A stretch of DNA of 64,000 bases. Source: Trichoplax sp. H2 (lineage: Eukaryota > Placozoa > Uniplacotomia > Trichoplacea). Below are positions 1 through 17,628 of the stretch, piece by piece. The notes under the pieces are model-generated. The model searched no databases. It was not told the origin of the DNA and saw only the letters and a list, made by a program, of their open reading frames with translations. A program made the position numbers and the translations under genes. The stretch lies in NCBI GenBank assembly GCA_003344405.1, contig NOWV01000001.1:496001-560000 (forward strand), in the 5' to 3' direction. How positions within the stretch are numbered: position 1 is the first letter of the stretch; every line of letters starts with the position of its first letter.

Positions 1-1306
1 ACAATACTTTACCGTAGCGCATACACATCCTTTCCATCCGCGTGTCTGTCGCTCGGTTGATAATATAATATCATATCCTACAGTAGACTTTTCAGTACAG
101 TACTGCATCTCTAATGCAATACTGTACAGTACAACCAGACGGAGATGTCACGCACGTATGACTTCACTCCACAGCAAAGGGTACAGTACTATCATACTGT
201 ACAGTACAGTACCATGATGCTTGGACAGTACTGTACACTGTACAGTACTGTACTGTACTGTATGTCTGGGGGGATCTTGAATCTTGATTCATAAAATGTG
301 AGAGTCACATGATAGAAACGCTTCATTGTACCAAGCATATGCGCCTATTGTATCGTACAGTACAGTACAGTACTGTACTGTACTGTACTGTCGAGTGTAG
401 TACTGTACACTGTACACTGTACGGTACCGTATGTAGTACCTGTCTGTTCGGCGCGGACAGGTCCGCAATCTCCGCCATCCGTGCTCATCTCTCATCACTC
501 TGCTACGGTTTTTGCCTTTTTTTGGGTACAGTATTATTTTTATTTCTATGGCAGGGGACTTGCACGTGATAGCAGCAAATCCTTTGAAAAAACTAGGCTA
601 CTACTAGGCATACTACAACAACGATAAACTATACAATGTACTCTCAGCAGGGTACAATCATGTGACAATGACAGCGTATAGAAGTCTGTACAGTACAGTA
701 CAGTACGGATGGTATCACTGATACTGCACATACCGTTAGCTAGTTATTAATTAATGTACTGGGCTGTACTGTCAACTTAACTGATGTTATCCACGCTAAT
801 CATAGTAATTACCCGATTTAATTATACAGTATAGTATTTGTTTGCTAATAATTATACAGTAGGTTACAGTTAAATACTTTAATTTACTGTTAGTTTTATT
901 TTGTCAATCGAAACTGTTTGCTATATACTGTGCGGTACTGCCAGCAAGTAATAGCTTGAACACTGTGGAGATACATCGGTATTGAGATTCTGGTATAGGA
1001 ATAACAATTATATCTGAACTAGTTATAGTTAAGTAGGCGTCAGTCAATTAATCGTTGACGTAGTTGTTAACGTTTAAAAAAAAAAAAAAAATCATTGACC
1101 GTAACACGCTTGTACTAGTGTATAATAGAATAATACAGAACTAAGTAGACGAATCATTCCCATTCTAGAACACACTATATCATACAGTGCTTTGCAGCTA
1201 GAAAATATTGTTAATTGCAAATATCTACTAGTAGTTATCGACTTAAAAGCGTTTTGTAAAGCGAGCTACATCTACAGTACAGTACACAGTTATTTTAAAA
1301 ATCATC
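1..1306. promoter_or_regulatory. 5' flank of first transporter gene with palindromic pentamer island
   Basis: No gene is supported here; apparent open frames at 289-731 are by-products of the pentamer repeat. From about 60 to 440 the sequence is dominated by ACAGT/ACTGT pentamers that form self-complementary GTAC-centred stretches. The longest perfect one is a 34-bp palindrome at 355-388. A poly-A run sits at about 1077-1090. From 440 to 1306 the sequence is ordinary AT-rich DNA with a few isolated TACAGTAC motifs, the last at about 1274-1286, roughly 20 bases before the ATG at 1307. The region presumably holds the promoter and 5' UTR of the downstream gene, but I see no TATA box I would defend. 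Confidence 0.5.
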
Positions 1307-3483
1307 ATGGCTGAAGAAGTCTCTGCAAAACCCAAGTCTTCCTATAGCAGCTATACTGCTTTCTTCTTTTTAGTCAATTATATCCTTGGTACTGGATTTC
1401 TTGGCATCCCGTATGTTATGTACCACAGTGGGATAATTTCTTGCACATTTACGTTGATGGTAATAACCGTCTTTAACTGCTTCGGAGCTCTGTGGATAAT
1501 CGAAAGTATGGCTAGAGCTTATGTAAGTCTTGTCAATATAGACTACTTTATATGTATCGGATGAAATTAGCATTACGCCTTACGTATTCGCAGGTGGTAC
1601 TACAAATTGATTAGCGATGATGATTGAGGTATATGTGTATGCTATTAGTATTCGCAAGTGGTACTATAAATTTATTAGCGATGATGATTGAGGTATATGT
1701 GTATGCTTTTAGCTAACAGCAATAAGGATCACATATTATGATTTTAACATGATTCATACGCTTAGATAAATCTTTTCCATTGAATTTACTTCTAAGCGAA
1801 TAAGATATGAGCGTATTGTAGAGCTCACATAATATTGAAAACATCAAGGAGTAAATCAGAGAGTGATTACAGCTTGCATAGAGGAGTCTTTATTCTAATT
1901 TTAACCTATTATGAGCGTATTGTAGAGCTCACATAACATTGAAAATATCAAGGAGTAAATCAGAGCGTGATAACAGCTTGCATACAGGAGTCTTTATTCT
2001 AATTTTAACCCATTCTATTTATAAGGCACTCGAAAAGCACTCTGAAGAAGATTCAAGTAGAAGATTAATCGATGATGAAAAACCGAATTATTCTACAATC
2101 GATTCGAAATTATCAAACGACGTTAGAAGTTTAAGTTTCTTATCAAGAAGAAAGTTCGAAATAACTGAGCTATGCGGCTGCTTTTTTGGAAAGAATGTAA
2201 AGTTACTATGCTTACTCATCGTCTACGTACAAATTACCTTAGCATCATGGTCTTTCACCACAGTTGCTGCTAGTACATGGTCTTCAAATATCCCTTTCGG
2301 TAATACTACCACTCTACGTCAGTGTACACCGGAAGATTTCGCAGATAATGTAATTCCAACAGAATTGGGATGTTTAAATAGCTATCGATTATGTGTTGGC
2401 ATTTATGGTGTTTTGGTAATAATATTGAGCTGCTTAGAATTAACCGAACAGAAAATTATCCAGATAATAATGGGACTTTTAAGATTTTTTGTAGTAACTT
2501 TCATGTGTATCAATTCTCTATATGCATACGCTGTAGCTCATGGCAATAGTCATTCAGTTGGCAACTCGGTAGATATTGGTCAAATGAACAATCTTCCAGA
2601 CTATAACACAACGTTAAGTAATGCAAATCCAGTTTTTTATAGCTTTGAAGGTTGGCTACAGGCTATACCAATATTTGTTTATGCTGAACTAATGCATTTA
2701 GGATTACCATCTATGCTTGAGCCAGTAGCCGATAAAAGAAATTTACACCGTCTCATAGTTGGCGTTTTTTGCATAATGGGTTTCATTTATATATTTATCG
2801 GTATTACAATATCAATCCGATTCCAAGGAAGTGTAGCTCAAATTGCAACATTAAATTGGATTCAATTTAGCAAAGAAGGAAATCCTACTTCACTTCGAGT
2901 AATGTCTTATATTGTTATTTTCTTCCCATCTCTTGACGTCTTATCTGCCTTTCCTTTAAGTGCAATAGCACTTTCAAATAATATTTACGCTGCTTTAACT
3001 GGCTACGACACAACAGAATTGGAAGCAGTTTCTCATTCACGAATGAAGCAAATTGTACTTCGACTATTTGTAAGCGTTGTACCGATAACATGTGCATTCT
3101 TTGTTGAAAGTTTAGTCACAATTCTACGCTGGGCCGGTCTCCTTGGTTTCTTCGTTTGCTACTTCATGCCTATTGGACTTCAGTTTTTTTCTCGTCGTAT
3201 GTATAGGCTTAAATTTGTCGATAACTGGAGTGCCCGTTATCAGGCAAGTACGGAAGAAGTTGTTGAAGAAAATCAAGTAGAACACACTAACTTAGTGTAC
3301 AATAAGCCTATGGATACGCCCTACTCGTCATGGTTTAGTGGAAAGAAAACTCTTTTCGTCACTTTAATATATGCTTTAACGGCTTTTGGTTTCACTATTG
3401 CCGGTATCGTGATGTCATCAGGTGGTTCTAGCCACGCCAATACAACTCATCTAGATATGACGGATATTGACTATGGCTATTAG
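1307..3483 (+). CDS. TMEM104-like multipass transporter of the AAAP (amino acid/auxin permease) superfamily, copy 1
   Basis: Two exons: 1307-1522 and 2026-3483, giving 557 aa. The splice joins are phase 0 (TAT|GTAAGT donor, TTATAAG acceptor). Seen: about 11 hydrophobic segments. TM1 carries the glycine-rich helix break NYILGTGFLGIP, typical of the SLC36/SLC38/TMEM104 fold. A charged cytosolic loop ends in SRRKFEITEL, resembling the FDITE motif of TMEM104. The luminal/extracellular loop after TM3 has Asn-X-Thr sites (NTT) and cysteines. The C-terminal half has VMSYIVIFFPSLDV and ends in a short hydrophilic tail. Family knowledge: AAAP proteins move amino acids with H+ or Na+ across plasma or lysosomal membranes. 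The substrate here cannot be read from sequence. The gene at 5977-8710 is its tandem paralogue; exon 1 and the RRKFEITEL block align almost residue for residue. Confident as AAAP/TMEM104-like, less so on strict orthology. Confidence 0.8.
1585..2014 (+). repeat. Two nested tandem duplications inside intron 1 of transporter copy 1
   Basis: A 64-bp unit is repeated head to tail (1585-1648 and 1649-about 1711, both starting TATTCGCA). A 104-bp unit is also repeated (1807-1910 and 1911-about 2014, both starting ATGAGCGTATTG). Copies differ at only a handful of positions, so both events look recent. The second 104-bp copy ends about 10 bases before the acceptor at 2025 and keeps the reading frame open upstream of exon 2, which makes the exon look falsely longer. 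Confidence 0.85.
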
Positions 3484-4850
3484 AATACTGACCCGACCGC
3501 GAACGTTTCAATTAGATTTTTAATTGTTGCGAAAAGGTTTTTCGAGATTTTAGAAATATTTTAGCTATACGCATATATTAGATTATAAGTTCTGATCTGA
3601 AAACTTTACTTGTTATTGCTGCGTTTTCCCTGTATTTATAAGAGTACTATGAATTAGCTGTTTAAGTGTGTGATTTCTAGCTGGTTCGAATGATAAATTA
3701 CAATAGAATTATATGTTTGCTGTACGTTCAAAAGTAATTCAAAAATGTAAGGAAACTCAATTGCCTCAATGTATATGCGTATGCAAAGACTGAATTTTAC
3801 CACTGACTTTATACCACTGGTGTAGATATTGCGTGCAACATGAGCATGATACTATAGTAGAACAAGATAAAAGTTTACAAGTCAAATTTTACAGTCAACA
3901 TGAATTAAATTTTTTTATTTTATTTCATAATTTTTCTACGTCTACTAAATCGTTTATGAATGAATCTGAAACATTATAATAAAAAATATAATTTTTTTTC
4001 TTACATAATGTGTTGCATATGTATACGCATTAGATAGCTAGAAAGTAATTACTTGAAATAAGGATATTTATTCTGCAATAATATATATAATATAATGAAC
4101 AATTATATTATTAACAGTCTATAGCTATTCAATACCCACAAATCTTTATAATACTTAGTAAATTACCAGTTTAAATGAACGGGAACATAATCTGCACTAA
4201 GCAATATATTAAAAGAAAATTCACAGCTTGATTATCTTAAGTACTCCTGAGTGTAAAATCAAGTCGTTTATTGCTTTGACTAATACGCATACATGCGCAT
4301 ATTATGGAATTAGTACGAAAATTTGTACTCTATCATCTAGCTGTTAAGAGGCTTTCACTGGCACTTGAAAGCCCGAAACCCTTACAACAAAGTCCTTGCC
4401 AAATTCATGTAAATGATTATGTTACTCACTCAGTCCTTGATTTTAGCTAGTTCCAATACCCGTGCAACAGTAATTTGAGCAGTCTAGGATGCAAACTATT
4501 TTTATAAGCTTCAATCGATACCGTGCTGTTAACGTTTATGGGTTACTCAGTTCTAAAATATCCTAGTTCTATAGTCTCTAATCCCAGCAGTAAGTAGCTG
4601 TACAATGCAAGGAGATGAATGATAATTATTCAAATAAATTACAGATGCGGTATTTATTCTATAAGAAAGTTTACATTCAGCTGTTAAGATTTTTACCCCT
4701 TCTCAGCATGCTTACAAAGAGTCTAGACAAGATTAATGTCAAAGCATGCCGATACTTTGATTTTAGTCGGGGTTTTGCGCCACATACCCTTGCCAAGACA
4801 ATTTAAGCCAAGTTTACATTCCGAAACTCCAGCAACCTGCAGTTAAAACT
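3484..4850. other. Gene-free spacer after transporter copy 1
   Basis: This holds the 3' UTR of the upstream gene and AT-rich spacer. A 63-codon open frame at 4615-4806 has no recognisable domain and no splice-supported partner. I see no RNA gene or mobile element. Confidence 0.5.
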
Positions 4851-5625
4851 TTTTCACTGATCTACAGATACTTACAAAAGGAACTCCTACAGTATCACCG
4901 ACAGCGTAACCGATAGACCACTAAATTGTCCAATTTGCCACTTTCCATGGAAATATGGAATACAGTAGTTTTAAACGTTGGTTCATATTTTGCTATGACG
5001 CAAGCGTAACCGATAGACCACTAAATTGTCCAATATGCCAATTTCCATGGAAATATAGAATACAGTAGTTTTAAATGTTGGTTCATATTTTGCTATGAAG
5101 CAAGCGTAACCGATAGACCACTAAATTGTCCAATATGCCACTTTCCATGGAAATATGGAATACAGTACTTTTAAATATTGGTTCATATTTTGCTATGACG
5201 TAAGCGCAACTGATCTACAGGTACTTAGAAAAGGAACTCCTACAGTATCACCGACAGTGTAACCGATAGACCATTAAATTGTCCAATATGCCACTTTCCA
5301 TGGAAATATGGAATACAGTAGATTTGAATGTTGATTCATATTTTGCTATGACGCAAGCGTAACCGATAGACCACCACTAAACTGTCCAATATGCCAATTT
5401 CCATGGAAATATGGAATACAGTACTTTTAAATGTTGGTTCATATTTTGCTATGACCTAAGCGCAACTGATCTACAGGTACTTAGAAAAGAAACTCCTACA
5501 GTATCGTCGACAGCGTAACCGATAGACCATTAAATTGTCCAATATGCCACTTTACATGGAAATAGGGAAGACAGTAGATTTGAATGTTGATTCATATTTT
5601 GCTATGACGTAAGCGCAGCTTCCTG
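4850..5625. repeat. Composite minisatellite: 100-bp unit in six copies with a ~53-bp second module
   Basis: The motif GYGTAACCGATAGACCA starts at 4904, 5004, 5104, 5257, 5357 and 5513. Spacings of exactly 100 bp therefore alternate with about 153-156 bp. The extra about 53 bp is a second module (CTGATCTACAGGTACTTAGAAAAGGAACTCC...) found before copies 1, 4 and 6. Each 100-bp unit contains the perfect palindrome TTTCCATGGAAA or a near variant. Copies are about 90-95% alike. No open frame or transposase is associated with it. Confidence 0.9.
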
Positions 5626-5628
5626 CAG

Positions 5629-5976
5629 AACTGTACAGTACAGTGTACTGTACTGTACAGTTAGTATTATGGTCAAAACGCCCATTCACGTGATAGCAAT
5701 TTTTCAATACAGTAAGTATTCTGTAATACTGTAATATACAGTACTGTACTGTACAGTATATTCAGTAATATTCTGTTTGACTGAGAGTACTGTACTGTAC
5801 ACAATTTACAGTGAACACTACACTGTACACTGTAAATTGCTATTGTAATCCAAATTCAATCTTGTTATCCCAAAAGCTCAATCTTGAAAACAAGATCAAG
5901 GTAGAGTAGTATTGCCTTGCTAATGTGTTATCACAGTTAAAAGTCATTATTATAGTAAAGCAAAAGAGGAAAGAAG
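5629..5976. promoter_or_regulatory. Palindromic ACAGT/ACTGT island upstream of transporter copy 2
   Basis: Positions 5629-5840 are packed with TACAGTAC/GTACTGTAC repeats, including several overlapping GTAC-centred palindromes, ending about 140 bases before the ATG at 5977. The position matches the islands upstream of other genes in the window. It probably lies in the promoter or 5' UTR; function unknown. Confidence 0.5.
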
Positions 5977-8710
5977 ATGCCAGCTGAAGAAGCTAGTAAT
6001 TACGGTGTTTTTATTGGCTATTTGTATCTTGTTAATTATATCCTTGGCACTGGATTTCTGGGTATACCCTACGTAATACATCATGGAGGAACCATAGCTG
6101 GATGTTTGACTTTATTAACAATCTCATTTTTTAGCTGTTTGACTTCGATCTGGACTTTAGAAACCATTTCAAGAGCACAGGTACATCGATAGAAATGCTT
6201 AAGTTGTGCTAATATCTGTTTCCCTTGCTATAAAGTACGATAGTATACTGTATAATTATATATAATTGTTATTCTGGACGCCAAATGGATCAAGTTGTAG
6301 TTTTTTTCCAATCCAGTTTTGGATGAACCTTTCATCATTATTATACATTATGAACTACTAATCGATTCTTCACTTACTCTACGTACTTCGCGTGCTATAC
6401 TGTACCAACTGTAATAATTATACCTTTTATTTTACATGTTATTACTGACTCACTCACATTATATCAGCTTGAATTTATTGATTGAATTGGATTCCCGCTT
6501 ACATTAGATAGGATTCGATTCTATTAATCAACTTCATATACAATGTATAAACATATACGCGTATACTGTACAGTATACAAGAATATATACAGTATATATA
6601 TATATATATACATAGTACTGTATGAAGATCAGTCGTATACTACGCTACTGTACTTATTATTAGACGTACATATTCTTTATAAGTCATTTGACGTTAACTT
6701 CATCTCAGTAATAGTATCTTTTGGCTGTATTTTCCCTTTTAATTAGGCGATAGAGCGTACATCGAGCGCCCAGGAGGAGGAAGTTACCAAAAAATTAATC
6801 AATGCTGAAGACTGTCAAGCTAGTTATGATTCTATCGAACAGTATCCCAATAACACTACGAATAACAACATTATTAGTTATGGTCAAATGAGTCGCAGAA
6901 AATTCGAAATTACCGAGTTATGCAATTTGTTCTTAGGCGATAAAGCGAAGATCGTATATATGCTTGTTCTGTTCGTTTACTTGGCGTTGGCTTGTTGGTC
7001 GTTTACTACGGTCGCAGCTAGCACATGGTCTTCAAACATTCCTTTTGGTAATGGATCAAGTCTACGTCAATGTACACAAGAAGATTTTCAGGATCGAATA
7101 ATACCTGAGGCTGGTGGTTGCCTAAATAGTTATAGGTTATGTGCTGGCATTTTTGCCGTTATTGTATTATCGCTTTCTTGCTTAGAAGTTACAGAACAAA
7201 AGATCATTCAAATTATTATGGGTATATTACGATTTGTCGTAGTACTCTTTATGTGTTTTAATTCAGTTGCTGATCTTACAAGCAAGGAAAATAAGCAAAT
7301 TCCATTTAGTAATGTTAGCCACTTTGAGCTCATGGACAGCAAACACGATCAACCATACACTACTTTGACATACAGCTATACAAATCCGTTGTACTACAAC
7401 TTTCGTGCTTGGGTACAAGCTATACCTGTCTTCGTTTATGCTCAAGTTCTCCATCAAGGTATCCCTATATTGATTGAGCCTGTAACACGAAAGCAACACT
7501 TGCGAACCATGGTTGTTGCTGTCTTTCTTACAATGTATACTTTGTACACATTTCTTGGTATTGTTATTTCCTATCGTTTTGGTGATAAGGTCTCGCAAAT
7601 ATCAACACTAAATTGGGTGAGTTAAACCATAAGATTGAATTAAATTTGAATTAAAAACGGAGTAAATTATAAGACAATATTTTACTCTTCAGTTTAAATT
7701 TGAGGCCTTGTATTATGATTTGTATTTCCTGATTTCAAACTTATTACAATCTAATCGAGTAGAGGATTTTCTGCTCTTTGTCTTTCATAATTTATCATCG
7801 CGTTTTATGAATCCAGAATGGTTACGTTTGCGAGCCATAAATATACCTAATAAACGATAACATATACCAAATAATCTACTCTAAGTTATCAGACTTGTCT
7901 TATGATTGTTTTACCTGCATTATATGATAAAGTTTCTATAGCATCCTCTTATGTATTATAGTTTATACAACTAGAAAAGTTGTATGATTTTAAATTAATT
8001 TACACGTAGAGATGCTAGCAGTTTAATAATACTTTGTTTCCTTTTTTGCGTTATCAAAGAGTGATTTCACGAAACCTGGTAATCCTACTTCTCTACGTGT
8101 TATGTCATACTTGGTAGTATTCTTCCCTTCGCTAGATGTTGTATCTGTATTTCCTATGGTGGCTGTTACTCTTGGTAATAACATCTTCACAGTCCTTTAT
8201 GGTGGTGATACAACTACTGTTACTAACATGCGCTATCCTCGGCTAAAACGCGTGAGTATGCGCTTGATTGCGGCGGCGTTACCTATCATTGGTGGTTTGT
8301 TTGTTGAAAGTTTAGTTGCTGTGCTAAAGTATGCTGGATTACTAGGATTTCTGATTTCTTACGCCTTTCCTATCATCTTGCAATATTATTCACGCCGTCA
8401 GTATAAAACTGCCTTTAAAAATTTGCAGTATGATCGCAGAAAAAAGCCTTGGGACAGAAGTCCAGCTACAAGTAAAAGTGTAAATGACGATAATGAGGAA
8501 CTGGATCAGAGTGATAACCAACACGAACAAGATGCTGTTACATATCAGCCACCCTGGGATACTCCTTATTCGACTATTTTAAGTGGGCGTAAAATGGTTC
8601 ACCTTTCTGCTGTTTATACTATTGCCGTTTTTAGTCTAACGATAGTGGGAATAGCTCTACCTACTGCGATGTCCCATAAACATAGCAATGTATCCGCAAT
8701 ATCATCATAA
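5977..8710 (+). CDS. TMEM104-like multipass transporter of the AAAP superfamily, copy 2
   Basis: Three exons: 5977-6180, 6747-7616 and 8060-8710, giving 574 aa; all joins are phase 0. It is the tandem paralogue of the gene at 1307-3483. It shares the TM1 block NYILGTGFLGIPY, the MSRRKFEITEL loop, the ASTWSSNIPFGN ectodomain segment, the NSYRLC cysteine region and the FFPSLDV helix. The exon 1/exon 2 junction is at the same residue as in copy 1. Copy 2 also has an intron (7617-8059) after the TLNW motif where copy 1 is uninterrupted. Role as for the AAAP family: a secondary active transporter, probably of amino acids or related solutes, in the plasma or endolysosomal membrane (family inference). 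The pre-TM11 cytosolic loop is longer and more acidic than in copy 1. Confidence 0.8.
6586..6612. repeat. (TA)n microsatellite in intron 1 of transporter copy 2
   Basis: A run of about ten TA dinucleotides. Similar runs occur at about 19170-19195, 19449-19468, 40972-40992, 52497-52510 and 61124-61138, all in introns or spacers. Confidence 0.8.
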
Positions 8711-9495
8711 AAAGTTTTTTTCTAGTTAGCACAATACCAATATAATGAAGTCACGCATATTATAATTTACTGTGATTGCTTTCTGATTGGAAAAACCTCA
8801 GATTAGTTGTCTTTACATCTGTAACAAACGACCATGTTGAGAAATAATCAAGATAATAAAATCTTGTAGTGATTTATAATATAGTCATATAATCGTACCG
8901 TTCTAATCTAGGAGTGCCAGTATGAACTACAGTATTATAGAGGCTTTTATATTTCGATCCACTTGATTGATTAATGAATTTCACAATAATCAATCACTAA
9001 AAAAGGTATTTGTTTACATGTATAATATGATCTTTGTTCATGAAATCCTACTTGTTGATATTATTTTCTAATTGTCGAATTAATACTGTATAATGATGTT
9101 TTCTAAATCCGTATTAGTATGTAAAAAATGTCAGTATGCCTAAATTATCATGTTGTGAAATATCAGATAAATTACGAAGTATGAAAAGGTCTGTATGAAG
9201 TTATATTTTCTTTACTTTTTAATCTACTATGTAGACACTATTTCAATGTCAAGATTGTGAGACCACTGAAATCTGATTAAATTAAATTCGTAATACTGTA
9301 TTGATGCAGGACCTACGTATGCTTGAATCATAGAAATTATTCAAATTAAAGAATATTTTTTAACATTCATTTAGATTTATTCTTATGACCTATGCTCGTA
9401 TAGCTACCAAGAAATTATAAAACCACTCAAGATTGTGTACCTTAAAATTGAGTTAGGTACTGGATGAGAATAATATCATTGTAGACCCTATCTTT
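8711..9495. other. Gene-free spacer
   Basis: AT-rich spacer after transporter copy 2. I see no coding exon on either strand, no repeat family and no RNA gene. Confidence 0.5.
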
Positions 9496-10435
9496 AATAC
9501 TTGTGGCAGAAAGCATTAGCAGCAGCGTCAATTTCGTAATTCAAAATCTTAATAACTGACAAATTCACTCTCTTACGCATATACAGTAACACCATAATAT
9601 AATTGTAAAAAGTCTACTTAAGGAGAAGTAATAAGAGTTACAACGAACAAAAGTTCTAGCTCTTTAAACGGTCTTAAAATTTTTATCGAATGATTTTCAT
9701 AATCCATTAACAGAAAGCTAACCAACTATCCAATCAATAGTGTCAATTATAACATCATTTAATTTTACAATTACTATGTCATACTGCGTAATTATAGATT
9801 TGCATAAGAGTATGCTACTCCTTATAAAGAAAACTTTGATTTAGTGTAGAAGTCTATAACAGTTGCAGTTACATCTTTCCTAATTTCCTGTTTAACATGA
9901 AGTCAATTCGATAAAAATAACTTNNNNNNNNNNNNNNNNNNNNAATACTTGTGGCAGAAAGCATTAGCAGCAGCGTCAATTTCGTAATTCAAAATCTTAA
10001 TAACTGACAAATTCACTCTCTTACGCATATACAGTAACACCATAATATAATTGTAAAAAGTCTACTTAAGGAGAAGTAATAAGAGTTACAACGAACAAAA
10101 GTTCTAACTCCTTAAACGGTCTTAAAATTTTTATCGAATGATTTTCATAATCCATTAACAGAAAGCTAACCAACTATCCAATCAATAGTGTCAATTATAA
10201 CATCATACAAATCTCATTTCATCATGAAATAGAATAAATTTTGCATATTACCATTCTAGCCAAACAAAATTTAATTTTACAATTACTATGTCATACTGCG
10301 TAATTATAGATTTGCATAAGAGTATGCTACTCCTTATAAAGAAAACTTTGATTTAGTGTAGAAGTCTATAACAGTTGCAGTTACATCTTTCCTAATTTCC
10401 TGTTTAACATGAAGTCAATTCGATAAAAATAACTT
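9496..10435 (+). repeat. Same sequence on both sides of a 20-N assembly gap (428 bp and 492 bp copies)
   Basis: Positions 9496-9923 and 9944-10435 are near-identical, separated only by 20 Ns at 9924-9943. Differences seen: two substitutions near 9659-9663 and a 64-bp segment (10207-10270) present only in the right copy. The left copy stops exactly at the gap and the right copy starts exactly at the gap, as expected for overlapping contig ends that were not merged, probably two alleles. A true genomic tandem duplication is much less likely. Confidence 0.9.
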
Positions 10436-10452
10436 AAGATTCAAGATAAAAT

Positions 10453-16625
<6,173 letters not shown>

Positions 16626-16762
16626 TTCTTTCAAGGTGGTTGAATTTTAGTATCTTTCACTTCACAGTATCAATTTCGAATTCACTTTTGCTGTCAGAAC
16701 TAGATTTCAACTTGTACCTAACAGGCCAAAGGCAAAAGTGGTTTTGTTTGACTAAACTGGAG

Positions 16763-17628
16763 TATTTTACGGACTGTTTAGGTAGAGTAGAGTACAGTAC
16801 AGTACAGTACAGTGATAAGAGTTTAGTGTGTACAGTATATTGTACTGTACATGTACTGTACAGTACACTGTACTGTACAGTGTACAGTAATGTTGGGCAA
16901 CAACCGGCTAGAGGATTCGGCGATTTTGGGTGTACAGTACAGTACAGTACAGTAGAGTACTGTAGACTACAGTGTCTTTTACGCGCACCGTGAGCATGTG
17001 TAGTCGTGACATGTAGCGTCTGCGCTTGTGCGAGAATCTGTTTCCAACGTATTTTACGGATTGTGGAGGTAGAGTACAACACAGTGTAGAGTGATAAGAG
17101 TTTAGTATGTACTGTACACTGTACACTGTTAGGCAACAACCGGCTAGAGGATTCGGTGATCTTGGGTGAACAGTACACACTACTGTACAGTGTACACTGC
17201 TGTATTCGTGATACGACATGTAGTATACTGTACGGTGCTGTACTGTACACTGTGATGTACAGTAGTGTACTGTACATACATTGGAAAAATTCTTTCACTT
17301 TTCTCCTGCAGACCTATACGGTACGATGTGAGCCAGTTCTCTTTAGAGTGCTATTAGGCAAAATTAATTGTAGCAAAGCTGCAAAATTTGCCTACAATTC
17401 TATACATAGTTATTCAGCTTTATATTCGTATAATTTTTATCACATTTCTATTCACTCTCGTGATTTTAGGGCACCTTAAAGTACTCTGATTCGAACTGGT
17501 TCACACTGTACAGTGTACAGTACAATCACTACAGTACACTACTGTACTGTGCCTTTTACGCGCACCGTGAGCATGTGTAGTCGTGACACGTAGCGTCTGC
17601 GCTTGTGCAAAAATCTGTTTCCAACGTA
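16763..17628. repeat. Duplicated palindrome-rich block in the CARM1/NKAPD1 divergent promoter
   Basis: Two modules are each present twice. Module P (GTATTTTACGGA ... GGCAACAACCGGCTAGAGG ... TTGGGTG) is at 16763-16932 and 17050-17168. Module Q, 76 bp (CTTTTACGCGCACCGTGAGC ... CCAACGTA), is at 16976-17051 and 17553-17628, with equal length and about four mismatches. Between and within modules lie ACAGT/ACTGT pentamer arrays whose lengths vary between copies (P1 is 51 bp longer than P2). The open frames here on both strands are repeat artefacts (runs of Tyr-Ser-Thr-Val-Leu-Cys). The block fills most of the 1.2 kb between the CARM1 ATG (16625) and the NKAPD1 ATG (17836). Confidence 0.85.

Noticed and set aside
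289-731. Overlapping open frames on both strands in the first kilobase
   Set aside because: They consist of Tyr-Ser-Thr-Val-Leu-Cys periodic sequence read out of ACAGT/ACTGT pentamers; the arrays lack stops by composition.
4615-4806. 63-codon frame as a gene
   Set aside because: No domain, no splice-linked neighbour, ordinary AT-rich composition.
6543-6746. 67-codon Tyr/Ile-rich frame
   Set aside because: Lies in intron 1 of transporter copy 2 over a (TA)n run.
16657-17479. Long frames (up to 213 codons) on both strands between CARM1 and NKAPD1
   Set aside because: Same pentamer artefact plus duplicated modules; mutually overlapping frames on opposite strands and no domain.
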